In this document: piece after piece, positions 47,840-56,064 of the stretch | Layout: each line of letters begins with the position of its first letter | Position numbering within the stretch: position 1 is the first letter of the stretch | Assembly: GCF_001613105.1 (NCBI RefSeq) | Contig: NZ_BDBS01000016.1 | Span: 30,060-94,059 of the forward strand | Origin: Nocardia pseudobrasiliensis NBRC 108224 | GTDB taxonomy: Bacteria > Actinomycetota > Actinomycetes > Mycobacteriales > Mycobacteriaceae | DNA length: 64,000 nt | Direction of reading: 5' to 3' | Notes under the pieces: generated by a model | What the model was told of the DNA's origin: nothing | Database searches by the model: none | Seen by the model: the letters and a program-made list of their open reading frames with translations, nothing else | Made by a program: the position numbers and the translations under genes

Positions 47840-48295
47840 ATGATTCGAGAAACACAGGGTGGTCGCTGCCGGGGTTCCTGGGCGATGGTCGTCGGCTCGG
47901 CGGGGGGAGTCGGTCGTGAGATCGCCTTGCGGCTGGCCGAGGACGGGTATTCGGTGGTGGTGTGTGGGCGCGACGGCGCGAGCGTGCGGGAGACTCGGCA
48001 ATTGATCGAGTGGGTCGGGGGTCGCGCGGTGGATGTTGTGGTGGATCTTGCTGATTCGGTCGCGGTGGATCGCTTGATCACCGAGGTGTTCCGGTTGCTG
48101 GCGGGAGAGTACGGCCCGCGGGGTGTGCGGATCAATTCCGTGGACCTGCATGGCGGCGGTGAACCCGGCGCGATCGCGGAGGCCGTGCGGTTCCTCGTAT
48201 CGCCGCGCGCGGCTTATGTTCAAGGCGCCGTATTGACCATGAGCGCCGGAGCGGACGTGGCCGAAAGTCATGACTATTCGTCGGCGTGCAAGTGA
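47840..48295 (+). CDS. Short-chain dehydrogenase lacking its catalytic middle
   Basis: A 151-residue protein with a normal SDR start (SWAMVVGSAGGVGREIALRLAEDGYSVVVCGRDGASVRETRQLIEWVGGRAVDVVVDLADSVAVDRLITEVF). It then jumps directly to the C-terminal part (RLLAGEYGPRGVRINSVDLHGGGEP ... AVRFLVSPRAAYVQGAVLTMSAGADV). About 80-90 residues with the NAG motif and the catalytic Ser and YxxxK are missing, although the frame is kept. It is probably an in-frame deletion relic without dehydrogenase activity. Confidence 0.7.
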   Translation: MIRETQGGRCRGSWAMVVGSAGGVGREIALRLAEDGYSVVVCGRDGASVRETRQLIEWVGGRAVDVVVDLADSVAVDRLITEVFRLLAGEYGPRGVRINSVDLHGGGEPGAIAEAVRFLVSPRAAYVQGAVLTMSAGADVAESHDYSSACK

Positions 48296-48320
48296 GCCCC
48301 GCTCGACCGGGATCTGTCCA

Positions 48321-49598
48321 CTACCGAAGTGAACGGCTTCGGCGGCGCTTCGCGATCTCCTGCCGGTAGAGCAGTTCCAGCTTGCGGGTCTGGCCGTATT
48401 CGCCGAATTCGCGGGCGATGCGGCGACCGGCGGCTCCGAAGTCGTCGGCTCGGCCGCGGTCGGCGAGCAGCTCGATGATTCCGGCTGCGAAGCCGGTTGC
48501 CGAATTGGGCGTCACCACACCGTTCACGCCGTGTCGCACGATCTCGGTCACCGACTCGTCGATCAGGACGATCGGCAGACCGGCGTTCGCCGCCTCGTTG
48601 AGCACCAAACCTTGGGTGTCGGTCATCGAGGGGAAGGCCAGTACGTCGGCGACCGCGTAGACCACGCCCAATCGGTTGCGGGGAAGACAGCCGGTGAAGG
48701 TGATCCGGTGACCCACTCCGGATTGTGCGGCAAGCTCTTTCAGCGCGTTCAGGAAGTCGAAGCCGCCGACATACATCAACCTCGCCCTCGGTCGCGCCTC
48801 CAGAACGATCCTCAGGGCCGCGATCAACAGCGGTAGGTTCTTCTCCGCGCCCATGCGCCCGACATTGACGATGATCTCCTCGTCGTCGGCCAGGTTCCAC
48901 TGCGATCGAAATCGGGCGATCTCCTCCGGCGACGGAGACGGCAGCGGGTCCACACCGGTCGGCAGTGCGACGACACGGTAATCGTATGTGCCGCGCCAGG
49001 ATTCGAGCTGATCTCTGCTCTTGCGCGAGACCGCGACGACCGCGTCGCAGCGGCTGTACAGCATGGCCAGCGAGTTCTCGGCGGCGATACGACACCAGTC
49101 GCCGATATCGCTTCGAGGGCGGAGCACGGTCGCGAGGGTCGCCAGGTCCAGTCGCGTGGTCTCGATCGCGAACTGCAGAGCGAGCGCCAGACTCAGCAGG
49201 ACGGGCAGCGTGTGCCGGTAGTGCTCGACGACCCGAGAGATATCTGTGCAGTGGTGCCCGATCAGTACCGCGCCGGTCGTTCGAGCGGTGTGAACGGCCA
49301 GCAGGCCGAGCTGTGCCGGGGTGAAGAAATGGATGACGTCGAGGTCCAGGCCGCGGACCAACTCCGAGGCCGCCGACGGCCGGAACAGCGAGACACGGCT
49401 GTCCTCGAAAAGCCCACTGGCCACACTGCGGAACCGGACGACCCGCGGGTCGTACTCCATCTCCTCGCCGACGACCTTGGGGCAGAAGACGTATACGTCG
49501 TGTCCCATCCTGCGCAGTTGCCGACGCGTGATGTCGACGGCGTACACGATCCCGTTCGTCGCCGGATGGTAGGTGTCGGTGAACAGCCCGATCCGCAT
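48321..49598 (-). CDS. GT4-family glycosyltransferase
   Basis: A 425-residue glycosyltransferase of the GT-B fold. MRIGLFTDTYHPATNGIVYAVDITRRQLRRMGHDVYVFCPK is the acceptor-domain start; the C-terminal donor domain has EIIVNVGRMGAEKNLPLLIAALRIVLEARPRARLMYVGG and the EX7E-like FPSMTDTQGLVLNEAANAGLPIVLID. It resembles mannosyltransferases acting on lipid acceptors (PimB-like), but the acceptor cannot be stated. ATG 49598 follows GGGGGGATTGC, settling the start against a much longer open frame. Confidence 0.85.
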   Translation of the reverse strand: MRIGLFTDTYHPATNGIVYAVDITRRQLRRMGHDVYVFCPKVVGEEMEYDPRVVRFRSVASGLFEDSRVSLFRPSAASELVRGLDLDVIHFFTPAQLGLLAVHTARTTGAVLIGHHCTDISRVVEHYRHTLPVLLSLALALQFAIETTRLDLATLATVLRPRSDIGDWCRIAAENSLAMLYSRCDAVVAVSRKSRDQLESWRGTYDYRVVALPTGVDPLPSPSPEEIARFRSQWNLADDEEIIVNVGRMGAEKNLPLLIAALRIVLEARPRARLMYVGGFDFLNALKELAAQSGVGHRITFTGCLPRNRLGVVYAVADVLAFPSMTDTQGLVLNEAANAGLPIVLIDESVTEIVRHGVNGVVTPNSATGFAAGIIELLADRGRADDFGAAGRRIAREFGEYGQTRKLELLYRQEIAKRRRSRSLR

Positions 49599-49667
49599 GC
49601 AATCCCCCCAAGTACCGGCAACGCTACCGCACGTTCGCGCAGGTAGAGGCCGATTTGCGAAAAGTAC

Positions 49668-49719
49668 TTGGAACGGAATGCTTCGTTCTGTTACAGTGTG
49701 AACAGAACGAAGCATTCCG
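49668..49719 (+). promoter_or_regulatory. Promoter with 19-bp inverted-repeat operator
   Basis: TTGGAA (49668-49673), 18 bases, TACAGT (49692-49697) form a good promoter. Arms CGGAATGCTTCGTTCTGTT (49674-49692) and its exact complement AACAGAACGAAGCATTCCG (49701-49719), 8 bases apart, fill the spacer and initiation region. Occupancy would block RNA polymerase. TetR-family operators look like this. Confidence 0.75.
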
Positions 49720-49742
49720 CTTCGGAGAGCAAGGAGCATCTC

Positions 49743-50861
49743 ATGTCCGACATCCGCCCGTTCCGCATCGAGGTTTCGCAGGCCGATCTGGATGATCTGA
49801 ACTACCGCCTGGCGCACACCCGCTTCGCCGCCGAACTTCCCGCCGAGTGCGTCGCGGGCAAGGTGGATCTCGGGATTCCGGTGCCCGCGGGCTGGGAATA
49901 CGGTGTGCCACAGTCGTTCGTGCGGCCGATGCTCGAGCGGTGGCGCGACGAATTCGACTGGCGCGCGGTGGAGGAGAAGCTCAACGCCTACCCGCACTTC
50001 GTCACCGAGATCGACGGGCAGACCATTCATTTCGTGCATGTGCGCTCGGCCAACCCCGAGGCGACGCCGCTGATGCTGACCCACGGCTGGCCCAGTTCGT
50101 TCGTCGAGGGCCTGAAGTTGGTCGATCGGCTGACCGACCAGTTCCACCTGGTCATCCCGTCCTACCCCGGCTTCGCGTTCTCGGGACCGACCCAGGACAT
50201 CGGCTGGACGCCCGAGCGGATGGCAGCGGCCCTGGTCGAGCTGATGCGGCGGCTCGGTTATGAACGCTACGGCGTGCACGGCAACGACGGCGGTGCGATC
50301 ATCTCACCCGAAATGGGCCGCCTCGCACCGGAAAACGTGATCGGCGTGCACGTCACCCAGATCTTCTCCTTCCCCAAGGGCGAGCCCGGCGAATTCGACG
50401 GCCTCAGCGAGCAGGATCTGGCGTTCATCCAGTTCGGCCAGAAGTTTTTGGAGCATTCGATCCACGACTTCTCCCAGCGGGCCCAGCCCCAAACCATCGC
50501 CCAGGGCCTGTCCGACTCCCCCTCCGGCCAACTCACCTGGAACGCCCAGCTGATGGGCACCCTCGACCCCGACGACTTCCTCACCAACGTCGCCATCTAC
50601 TGGTTCACCAACACCTCCGCCTCCTCGGCCCGCTTCTACTACGAAAACGCCCACGGCACACACGCTTCCACCCCCACCACGGTCCCGATCGGCCTCGCCT
50701 CCTTCGGCTACGACTACAAGCCCCCGCGCAAATTCGCCGACCGCGACCACGCCAACATCATCCAGTGGAACGAGTACCCCGAAGGCGGCCACTGGTCGGC
50801 CTACGAGGTCCCCGACCTACTGGCCACCGACATCCGCGAATTCTTCGCGAAGCTGGTGTAG
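49743..50861 (+). CDS. Epoxide hydrolase (EPHX1-like alpha/beta hydrolase)
   Basis: A 372-residue enzyme opening epoxides to diols. N-terminal EHN domain (IRPFRIEVSQADLDDLNYRLAHTRFA ... WRDEFDWRAVEEKLNAYPHF); alpha/beta-hydrolase core with oxyanion HGWPSSFVE, nucleophile region YGVHGNDGGAIISPEMG (Asp in GNDGG), and C-terminal GGHWSAYEVPDLLATDIREFF carrying the catalytic His. ATG (MSDIRPF) follows GGAGAGCAAGGAG. Controlled by the strong palindrome upstream. Confidence 0.88.
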   Translation: MSDIRPFRIEVSQADLDDLNYRLAHTRFAAELPAECVAGKVDLGIPVPAGWEYGVPQSFVRPMLERWRDEFDWRAVEEKLNAYPHFVTEIDGQTIHFVHVRSANPEATPLMLTHGWPSSFVEGLKLVDRLTDQFHLVIPSYPGFAFSGPTQDIGWTPERMAAALVELMRRLGYERYGVHGNDGGAIISPEMGRLAPENVIGVHVTQIFSFPKGEPGEFDGLSEQDLAFIQFGQKFLEHSIHDFSQRAQPQTIAQGLSDSPSGQLTWNAQLMGTLDPDDFLTNVAIYWFTNTSASSARFYYENAHGTHASTPTTVPIGLASFGYDYKPPRKFADRDHANIIQWNEYPEGGHWSAYEVPDLLATDIREFFAKLV

Positions 50862-50877
50862 GCCGAGCGATTACGCG

Positions 50878-50911
50878 TCCGGCCCCGGTCGATTTGTCGA
50901 CCGGGGCCGGA
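50878..50911 (+). terminator. Terminator after the epoxide hydrolase
   Basis: A 15-bp perfect stem (TCCGGCCCCGGTCGA / TCGACCGGGGCCGGA) with a 4-base TTTG loop lies 16 bases after the stop codon. Situated between convergent genes, so it may work both ways. Confidence 0.8.
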
Positions 50912-50946
50912 GGCGTTGTCAGGCGAGCGGGCTTACCAAGACCTTC

Positions 50947-51441
50947 TCACCAAATCAACTTGCGCATGGAATCGACGATCTGCGGGGGAATGATGGAGCG
51001 CGACTGCCTGGTTGGGCAGAGCGATCGAACCACCTCCCGAGCAGGTTCCGAGATCTCATCCGGTGCTACCAACCGCACCGCGGCCAGCGCCTTCTCCAAC
51101 TCCAGCTCAGCCGCTTCCACCTTCATCACCAGTGCGTCGAAGCTTGTCGTCAAATGCACGCGCTCCGTCGCACTGACCGCATCGTCCAACCGTGATTCGA
51201 CATCGCTCACCATTTCGGTCAAAGTCGCCACCTGCTCACAGGATGCCAGGAATTGACTGAAGACCGCGAGCCGTTGCGCGGCACGCTCCCTGTCTTTGTT
51301 GGTGCGCACAGACGAGCGAACGGCTACCGCGTCGAAAGCGGCCTTGAGGAACACTCCGACGACGACACCCGCGCCGCCGAGAACGGGCGCCCACCACAAT
51401 CCGGAAGCCGACTCCGACGCGGCAATCAGGCCGACGCGCAT
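50947..51441 (-). CDS. Membrane-anchored coiled-coil protein
   Basis: A 164-residue protein of unknown family. One hydrophobic N-terminal segment (SGLWWAPVLGGAGVVVGVFLKAAF, residues ~13-36) is followed by a long charged helix with heptad character (TNKDRERAAQRLAVFSQFLASCEQVATLTEMVSDVESRLDDAVSATERV ... VMKVEAAELELEKALAAVRLV). Topology suggests a short outside part and a cytoplasmic coiled coil. Its ATG overlaps the preceding gene by 16 bases; it ends the low-GC operon led by the STAND ATPase. Confidence 0.65.
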   Translation of the reverse strand: MRVGLIAASESASGLWWAPVLGGAGVVVGVFLKAAFDAVAVRSSVRTNKDRERAAQRLAVFSQFLASCEQVATLTEMVSDVESRLDDAVSATERVHLTTSFDALVMKVEAAELELEKALAAVRLVAPDEISEPAREVVRSLCPTRQSRSIIPPQIVDSMRKLIW

Positions 51442-51986
51442 ATCGGTTCGATGATCACGTCCGGTCTGATCATCTCCAAAACCTCCGGCGGGAACTTCAG
51501 CTTGCTCATCACAAGTCCGCTTCCAGCGTAAATATCCTCCCTGCCCATGAGCGAATCATCTACGAGCAGCTTCCAATCCGAGGGAATTCCAACGGGCCCG
51601 ATACTGCCGAATTCCATTCCGCTGGAGGTCTGTACGACAACGCGATCGGCCATCCGAACAGACTTGCTCGACAAGATCTTCTTTACACGCCGGTTGAAGT
51701 CGAGGCGGGCGCCAACCGGGAACACACACACCGCCAACGTTCTGTTCTCCCCCGATTTGCCCTCGACCACCAGAGTCGTCGTCGCGCCGCATGGATCGGC
51801 ACCCGACCAGGCGATGAACCCCTCTCCCGATACAGCTTCGGGAGGAATTTTGGAAGCGTATATCAGCTCCGCAGCCCGAATATTTTCACGAACCACCTCT
51901 CGACCTGGCGGCGCGATCAGATCGATCGCATCCTGTATACGTATCCAGGATGGACCATCATGCGCATCCGCATCGTTCAAGACCAT
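51426..51986 (-). CDS. YbaK/ProX-type aminoacyl-tRNA deacylase-like protein
   Basis: A 186-residue protein. TLVVEGKSGENRTLAVCVFPVGARLDFNRRVKKILSSKSVRMADRVVVQTSSGMEFGSIGPVGIPSDWKLLVDDSLMGREDIYAGSGLVMSKLKFPPEVLEMI follows the YbaK/EbsC fold: the central strand pattern, the GSIGPVGIP loop and the AGSG end strand. Family members hydrolyse misacylated tRNAs in trans. The first ~40 residues are an added N-terminal region. It overlaps the oxygenase gene upstream by ten bases and the membrane-protein gene downstream by sixteen. Confidence 0.7.
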   Translation of the reverse strand: MVLNDADAHDGPSWIRIQDAIDLIAPPGREVVRENIRAAELIYASKIPPEAVSGEGFIAWSGADPCGATTTLVVEGKSGENRTLAVCVFPVGARLDFNRRVKKILSSKSVRMADRVVVQTSSGMEFGSIGPVGIPSDWKLLVDDSLMGREDIYAGSGLVMSKLKFPPEVLEMIRPDVIIEPICASA

Positions 51987-52729
51987 TTCACCATCCCATC
52001 GTCTGTTTTTCCTACAAAACAGGACATCGCTACCCGGTGTCCGACTACTACCGGATTAACAGCATGCATCGCGCAGCTGTCGAAGATCAGCAGATCCCCG
52101 ATGCGGGGCTTGATCGCAAGCGCCGGGTGCCGTGACTCGGTGATATTTAAATCCGCTGACTCGATACATTTCGCATCGTATATTACCGCCTCGCCGCCGT
52201 ATGCGGGGGAGGCCAGGAAATAATTCAGAGCCAGCTGGCCAGAAAGATGCGGAAACTGTCCCGAAGGCCACTCCATATTCAGATTGTCCCAATGCGCGGC
52301 TGCCCCCATTTCAATCCTTCGTATCGTATTCCAGGCTGCTGGTTTCCGGCGATAGACCAAGGGGGCGACCACCTCGCCGAAGAGGCGATCGATCAGCGCA
52401 CCGAACCGCTGCCGCAGCGTAGTAAAAAACGGGTATTTGGAATAGACTTCTTCAACCCTCCGAACTGCCTCGCTGTAGTAATCTTCCGGCTGCTCGGTGT
52501 GATAGCGAATCTGATTCAGCGTGGGCCCCAAGGTAACCGCACCAGGCGCCTGCACCGATCCGCGAAATCCTGAGGCGAAGGATAGCATGTCGAGGAGCTC
52601 GGCAATGGGCGGCGTCGGAATATCGGAGTGCCTGACAATCACGGCGGTCACCCTTTTCCCACCGGCCGGGTATCGCACCGTTTCGCCCTCGTACCGCCTG
52701 GCGAGTTGACTACAGAAGTTATCTAACAT
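51977..52729 (-). CDS. Fe(II)/2-oxoglutarate-dependent oxygenase
   Basis: A 250-residue double-stranded beta-helix oxygenase. The iron triad is visible as His146-x-Asp148 (AAHWDNLN) and His222 (SCAMHAVNP), with Arg232 (GHRVAMSCFVG) placed to bind 2-oxoglutarate. The Asp shows it is built as a hydroxylase rather than a halogenase. The N-terminal ~90 residues are helical. The substrate is unknown; the neighbouring deacylase hints at an amino acid or protein target. ATG overlaps the STAND gene stop by seven bases. Confidence 0.78.
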   Translation of the reverse strand: MLDNFCSQLARRYEGETVRYPAGGKRVTAVIVRHSDIPTPPIAELLDMLSFASGFRGSVQAPGAVTLGPTLNQIRYHTEQPEDYYSEAVRRVEEVYSKYPFFTTLRQRFGALIDRLFGEVVAPLVYRRKPAAWNTIRRIEMGAAAHWDNLNMEWPSGQFPHLSGQLALNYFLASPAYGGEAVIYDAKCIESADLNITESRHPALAIKPRIGDLLIFDSCAMHAVNPVVVGHRVAMSCFVGKTDDGMVKWS

Positions 52730-54783
52730 ATCTGCACACCACCAATTTTCTCGATTTCCCGACGGACCTCGGATCGTTCCACGGCCCGCTGTAGCTCAAA
52801 TAGTGTCAGCGCTTCTCCCATTATCCCCGTCCATTCCGGATTTCCGAGCGCACGCATCGCTCGTCCCTCGACCCACAGCGCCCTCGCATATTCGTACCTG
52901 TTTGATTCCCCAGCAACCGAACGGGCATATCTCGCCGTCTCACAGGCGGTATCAGCGGCACCTTCGGCGATCTGGCAGAATCCGTAATTGACAATCGCAG
53001 TGAGATAACATGATCGGTTTCCCTGCTCCATCGAAAGCCCTGCCGCCGCCTCAAGAAACCGTTTCGCCAAAGACTGATTTCCGAGCTTGTGGTAGGTGAA
53101 TCCGATATTGTTCAGAATATTCGGCATCAAACCCAGCGCCGCGCATCCCCGCGCAACCTGTCGTGCCCTCCAAAAGCTTCGAAGCGCATCCTGATACATC
53201 GCCTGCCGCCACTGCAGCGCACCGCGGATTCGATGACACGAGGACAACTGCTCCGCACTTCGGCACATTTCCACCGCAATATCTATCTCACGCAGGCCGT
53301 TCGGGTACTGCCCTATCCGCTCGTAGGTAAAGGCAAGCTTCAGTCGTAGCGAAATATAACTTTCGGCATCCGAATCCGAGAGTTCACCAGCATCGGAAAA
53401 TATTTCCCTACACACGTCGACCGCCGTTTCGAACATACCCGTTTCCCATGCAACCAGCGCAAAGGAATCCGCCACACGGAGCTTGTCGGAAAAATTGCAA
53501 TCGACTCTCGTCATCCGCCACACCGCCGCAACAATATGCAGGATCCGTTCGGACTGCCCGAGCTTGACCGCATGTCGGCATGCCACATCGATCAGGGATA
53601 CCAATCCCTCTTTCGAATTTTCGGCAAGAATCGACTCGATGACATTGAGCAGATCATCCAGGCATACCGAGGAGTTTCTGCTGTGCAGATCCGGCCGCCC
53701 GGTCGATGCAAATCCATCCAGCGACGCACACAATTCCTTTCCGATTGCCACAGCGGCCCGACATCTGTCCGACCGCGCCAGCTTGTGGACGAGTCGGGAT
53801 TTGGAGTGTTCTCGAACCAAGTCATGGAGCGCATAGGTGGCGGAATTCACCGGCTCGACGAGGTGGTAATCCTCCAGTATGAGTAGGCACCTGCGACATT
53901 CGGACAGATGGCGACCGGTTGCCGCCTCCATCGCACGGTAGGTAACGTTCGCAATATTCCCGACGGTAAGCATTTCATATATCTCGGCCGTCACCGAGTC
54001 CAGGGCAGAGAGTGTGGCATCGAGCAACTGATGCATACCCAATTCATTGCCAATGGAAGGGCAATACGATTCGAGCTCGTCGAGATTTTCAGTGATCGAC
54101 ATATGATTTCTCCTGACGACCCGGGCCGTGATCCGAGTGAGCAAGAAAGCATTACCGCGCGCCAGAGCGGAAATCCTGGCGATCTCATCTGTCGTCACCT
54201 CCGATCCACTCAACAGGGATCGTGCAATTTCCGCCGAAGCGGTAGTGCCGAGATCAGGAACCCTGAGATGCGCAATCTGATAGTGAAAATCGATCAGTCG
54301 CCGCGATGTCGCGATAATCGTCAAGAGGGATCCATATGTCATGATCTCCTCGATCTGACCCCGACTCGTAACATTGTCTATGATCAAAAGAAAGCGCTCG
54401 CGAGAGACCTTCCGCGACCAGAGACTTATCAGATCAGACCAGATGGCCGGTATATCCGATGCCAAGAATCCACTCGATATCAGGGCATTCCGAATTATAT
54501 CGGTCGCCGACAATTCGGTTTGTCCGACCGCAAATCCACGCAGATCTATATAGATTCGCCGTTTGATATCTTCTCGCGGATACCGGCGACCGATCTCCAG
54601 TGCGATCTGAGTCTTCCCGCACCCGGCCGAGCCGTGGATGAGAATCCCATGAGGACACGGTCTCCCCGTAAGGGTGGCCATGGCCTCATCGATGAATTCG
54701 TCCCGTCCTAGGATGATTGACCGGGGTGGCGCCCCAATGATCTCGAACCTGTCGCGCGGCTCCACGACTCGTGACCTCTCCAT
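52723..54783 (-). CDS. STAND (NB-ARC-like) ATPase with TPR sensor domain
   Basis: A 686-residue signal-transduction ATPase. P-loop ILIHGSAGCGKTQIALEIG (~47-65), Walker B FLLIIDN (~130-137), and winged-helix-like region around 250-330 (LEDYHLVEPVNSATYALHDLVREHSKSR). C-terminal TPR-type helices from ~400 follow (LRLKLAFTYERIGQYPNGLREIDIAVEMCRSAEQ; IRGALQWRQAMYQDALRSFWRARQVA; LNNIGFTYHKLGNQSLAKRFLEAAAGL). It resembles the AfsR/SARP ATPase-TPR half without the DNA-binding domain. GC content is clearly lower than around it. First gene of a four-gene overlapping operon. Confidence 0.82.
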   Translation of the reverse strand: MERSRVVEPRDRFEIIGAPPRSIILGRDEFIDEAMATLTGRPCPHGILIHGSAGCGKTQIALEIGRRYPREDIKRRIYIDLRGFAVGQTELSATDIIRNALISSGFLASDIPAIWSDLISLWSRKVSRERFLLIIDNVTSRGQIEEIMTYGSLLTIIATSRRLIDFHYQIAHLRVPDLGTTASAEIARSLLSGSEVTTDEIARISALARGNAFLLTRITARVVRRNHMSITENLDELESYCPSIGNELGMHQLLDATLSALDSVTAEIYEMLTVGNIANVTYRAMEAATGRHLSECRRCLLILEDYHLVEPVNSATYALHDLVREHSKSRLVHKLARSDRCRAAVAIGKELCASLDGFASTGRPDLHSRNSSVCLDDLLNVIESILAENSKEGLVSLIDVACRHAVKLGQSERILHIVAAVWRMTRVDCNFSDKLRVADSFALVAWETGMFETAVDVCREIFSDAGELSDSDAESYISLRLKLAFTYERIGQYPNGLREIDIAVEMCRSAEQLSSCHRIRGALQWRQAMYQDALRSFWRARQVARGCAALGLMPNILNNIGFTYHKLGNQSLAKRFLEAAAGLSMEQGNRSCYLTAIVNYGFCQIAEGAADTACETARYARSVAGESNRYEYARALWVEGRAMRALGNPEWTGIMGEALTLFELQRAVERSEVRREIEKIGGVQIC

Positions 54784-55067
54784 TAACGATGAACATCAGC
54801 CGGCGGTGACGCAGCCAACAACGCCTGCTGTTCGGTTCACAGCGTAATTTATTCCGGGTGACACCGGGGCGGACCGCGACCGAGACGGTCGAATTCGTGA
54901 CATAAGCCCCCTCGTCTCGGTGTACTGGTCACCATGGCGCGACCCACGCTTATGATCTGTCGCGTTCTTGCACAAGAAGCGTCACGACATCCGATCCCGC
55001 CGACACACCCGACCGTCCAAGGTGGCCAACCGGTCGGGTTCATTCGCCCGTCGAAGGAGAACATACC
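54784..55067. other. Divergent promoter region
   Basis: 284 bases between the divergent STAND operon and the dehydratase-like gene. It is AT-richer near 54835-54860. I found no strong palindrome and no gene; short open frames are not convincing. Confidence 0.4.
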
Positions 55068-56036
55068 GTGTATCAACTCGCCTACGCCGAGATCGAGGCT
55101 GCCACCGACCGTATCGCGAGATTTATCCGCCCTGTCACGGTTTCGGAATTCTGTCTCCGACCCGGAAGCTCGCAGGACCGCGCCCCCTCTCGAATTTGGA
55201 TCGCCCATGAATATCTGCAGTACACAGGCACTTTCAAAGCACGGGGAGCGGCGAATTTCGTCATGTCCCATAAGGCGGCGAGCACCCTACCCGCCAAGGG
55301 AGTGACGATCGCCAGCGGCGGCAATGCCGGTGTCGCATGCGCCTGGTCTACAACGCATGTCGGAATACCGACGACAGTGTTCGTTCCCGATAACGCACCT
55401 GGCGTCAAGGTCGCCAAGCTTCGCGCGCTCGGTGCGGATGTGCGGCAGGTGGGCACACAGTATGCGGATGCCGCGGCGGCCTGCGTCGAGTTCGCGGCCG
55501 ACACCGGCGCCTTGCTCTCGCACGCATATGACCATCCGCTCATTGCTGCCGGGGCAGGCACGCTGCTCGAGGAAATCCGTACCGCGATACCGAGATTGGA
55601 CACCGTCATCGTTGCGGTGGGCGGCGGCGGCTTGTTCACCGGCGTCGCGACGGCCGCGGCTCAGTATGGGATCCGGACCGTCGCTGTGGAACCACGACAC
55701 TGTCGAGCGTTGCACGCCGCGGTCGAATCCGACGCACTGGTCGATGTCGATATTGATTCCGTCGCGGCAGACTCACTGGGAGCACGCCGTGTTTCGCAAA
55801 TGGCCCTGACCGCCGCCAAAGTCTTCGACGTGCAGTCGGTTCTCGTCGACGATTCCGAGATCATTCGTACCCGTCGAGCCCTCTGGGAGAATTACCGCAT
55901 CGTGGTAGAGGCGGGCGCGGCTGCCGCGTTGGCGGCGATCACCGGCGAGGCTCCCGCCTACTCACCCGGGGTCGGCGAAAACGTTTGCGTCGTGTTGTGC
56001 GGCGCCAATACCGATCCCAGCGACCTGGTCCTTTGA
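55068..56036 (+). CDS. Threonine/serine dehydratase-like PLP enzyme
   Basis: A 322-residue fold-type II PLP enzyme. The PLP lysine is in YTGTFKARGAANFV, the substrate loop in IASGGNAGVACAWS, and the phosphate-binding glycines in VAVGGGGLFTGVATAA. No C-terminal regulatory ACT-like domain, so a catabolic-type or specialised dehydratase (or an ammonia lyase for an unusual hydroxy-amino acid). GTG start with AAGGAGA upstream. Divergent from the STAND/oxygenase operon. Confidence 0.82.
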   Translation: MYQLAYAEIEAATDRIARFIRPVTVSEFCLRPGSSQDRAPSRIWIAHEYLQYTGTFKARGAANFVMSHKAASTLPAKGVTIASGGNAGVACAWSTTHVGIPTTVFVPDNAPGVKVAKLRALGADVRQVGTQYADAAAACVEFAADTGALLSHAYDHPLIAAGAGTLLEEIRTAIPRLDTVIVAVGGGGLFTGVATAAAQYGIRTVAVEPRHCRALHAAVESDALVDVDIDSVAADSLGARRVSQMALTAAKVFDVQSVLVDDSEIIRTRRALWENYRIVVEAGAAAALAAITGEAPAYSPGVGENVCVVLCGANTDPSDLVL

Positions 56037-56064
56037 TAGCCGTCTCGACACGGTGTGCGGGATA

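Noticed and set aside
52201..52573. Plus-strand open frames within the oxygenase gene
   Set aside because: The opposite strand has a complete iron triad and tightly overlapping neighbours; these frames are shadows.
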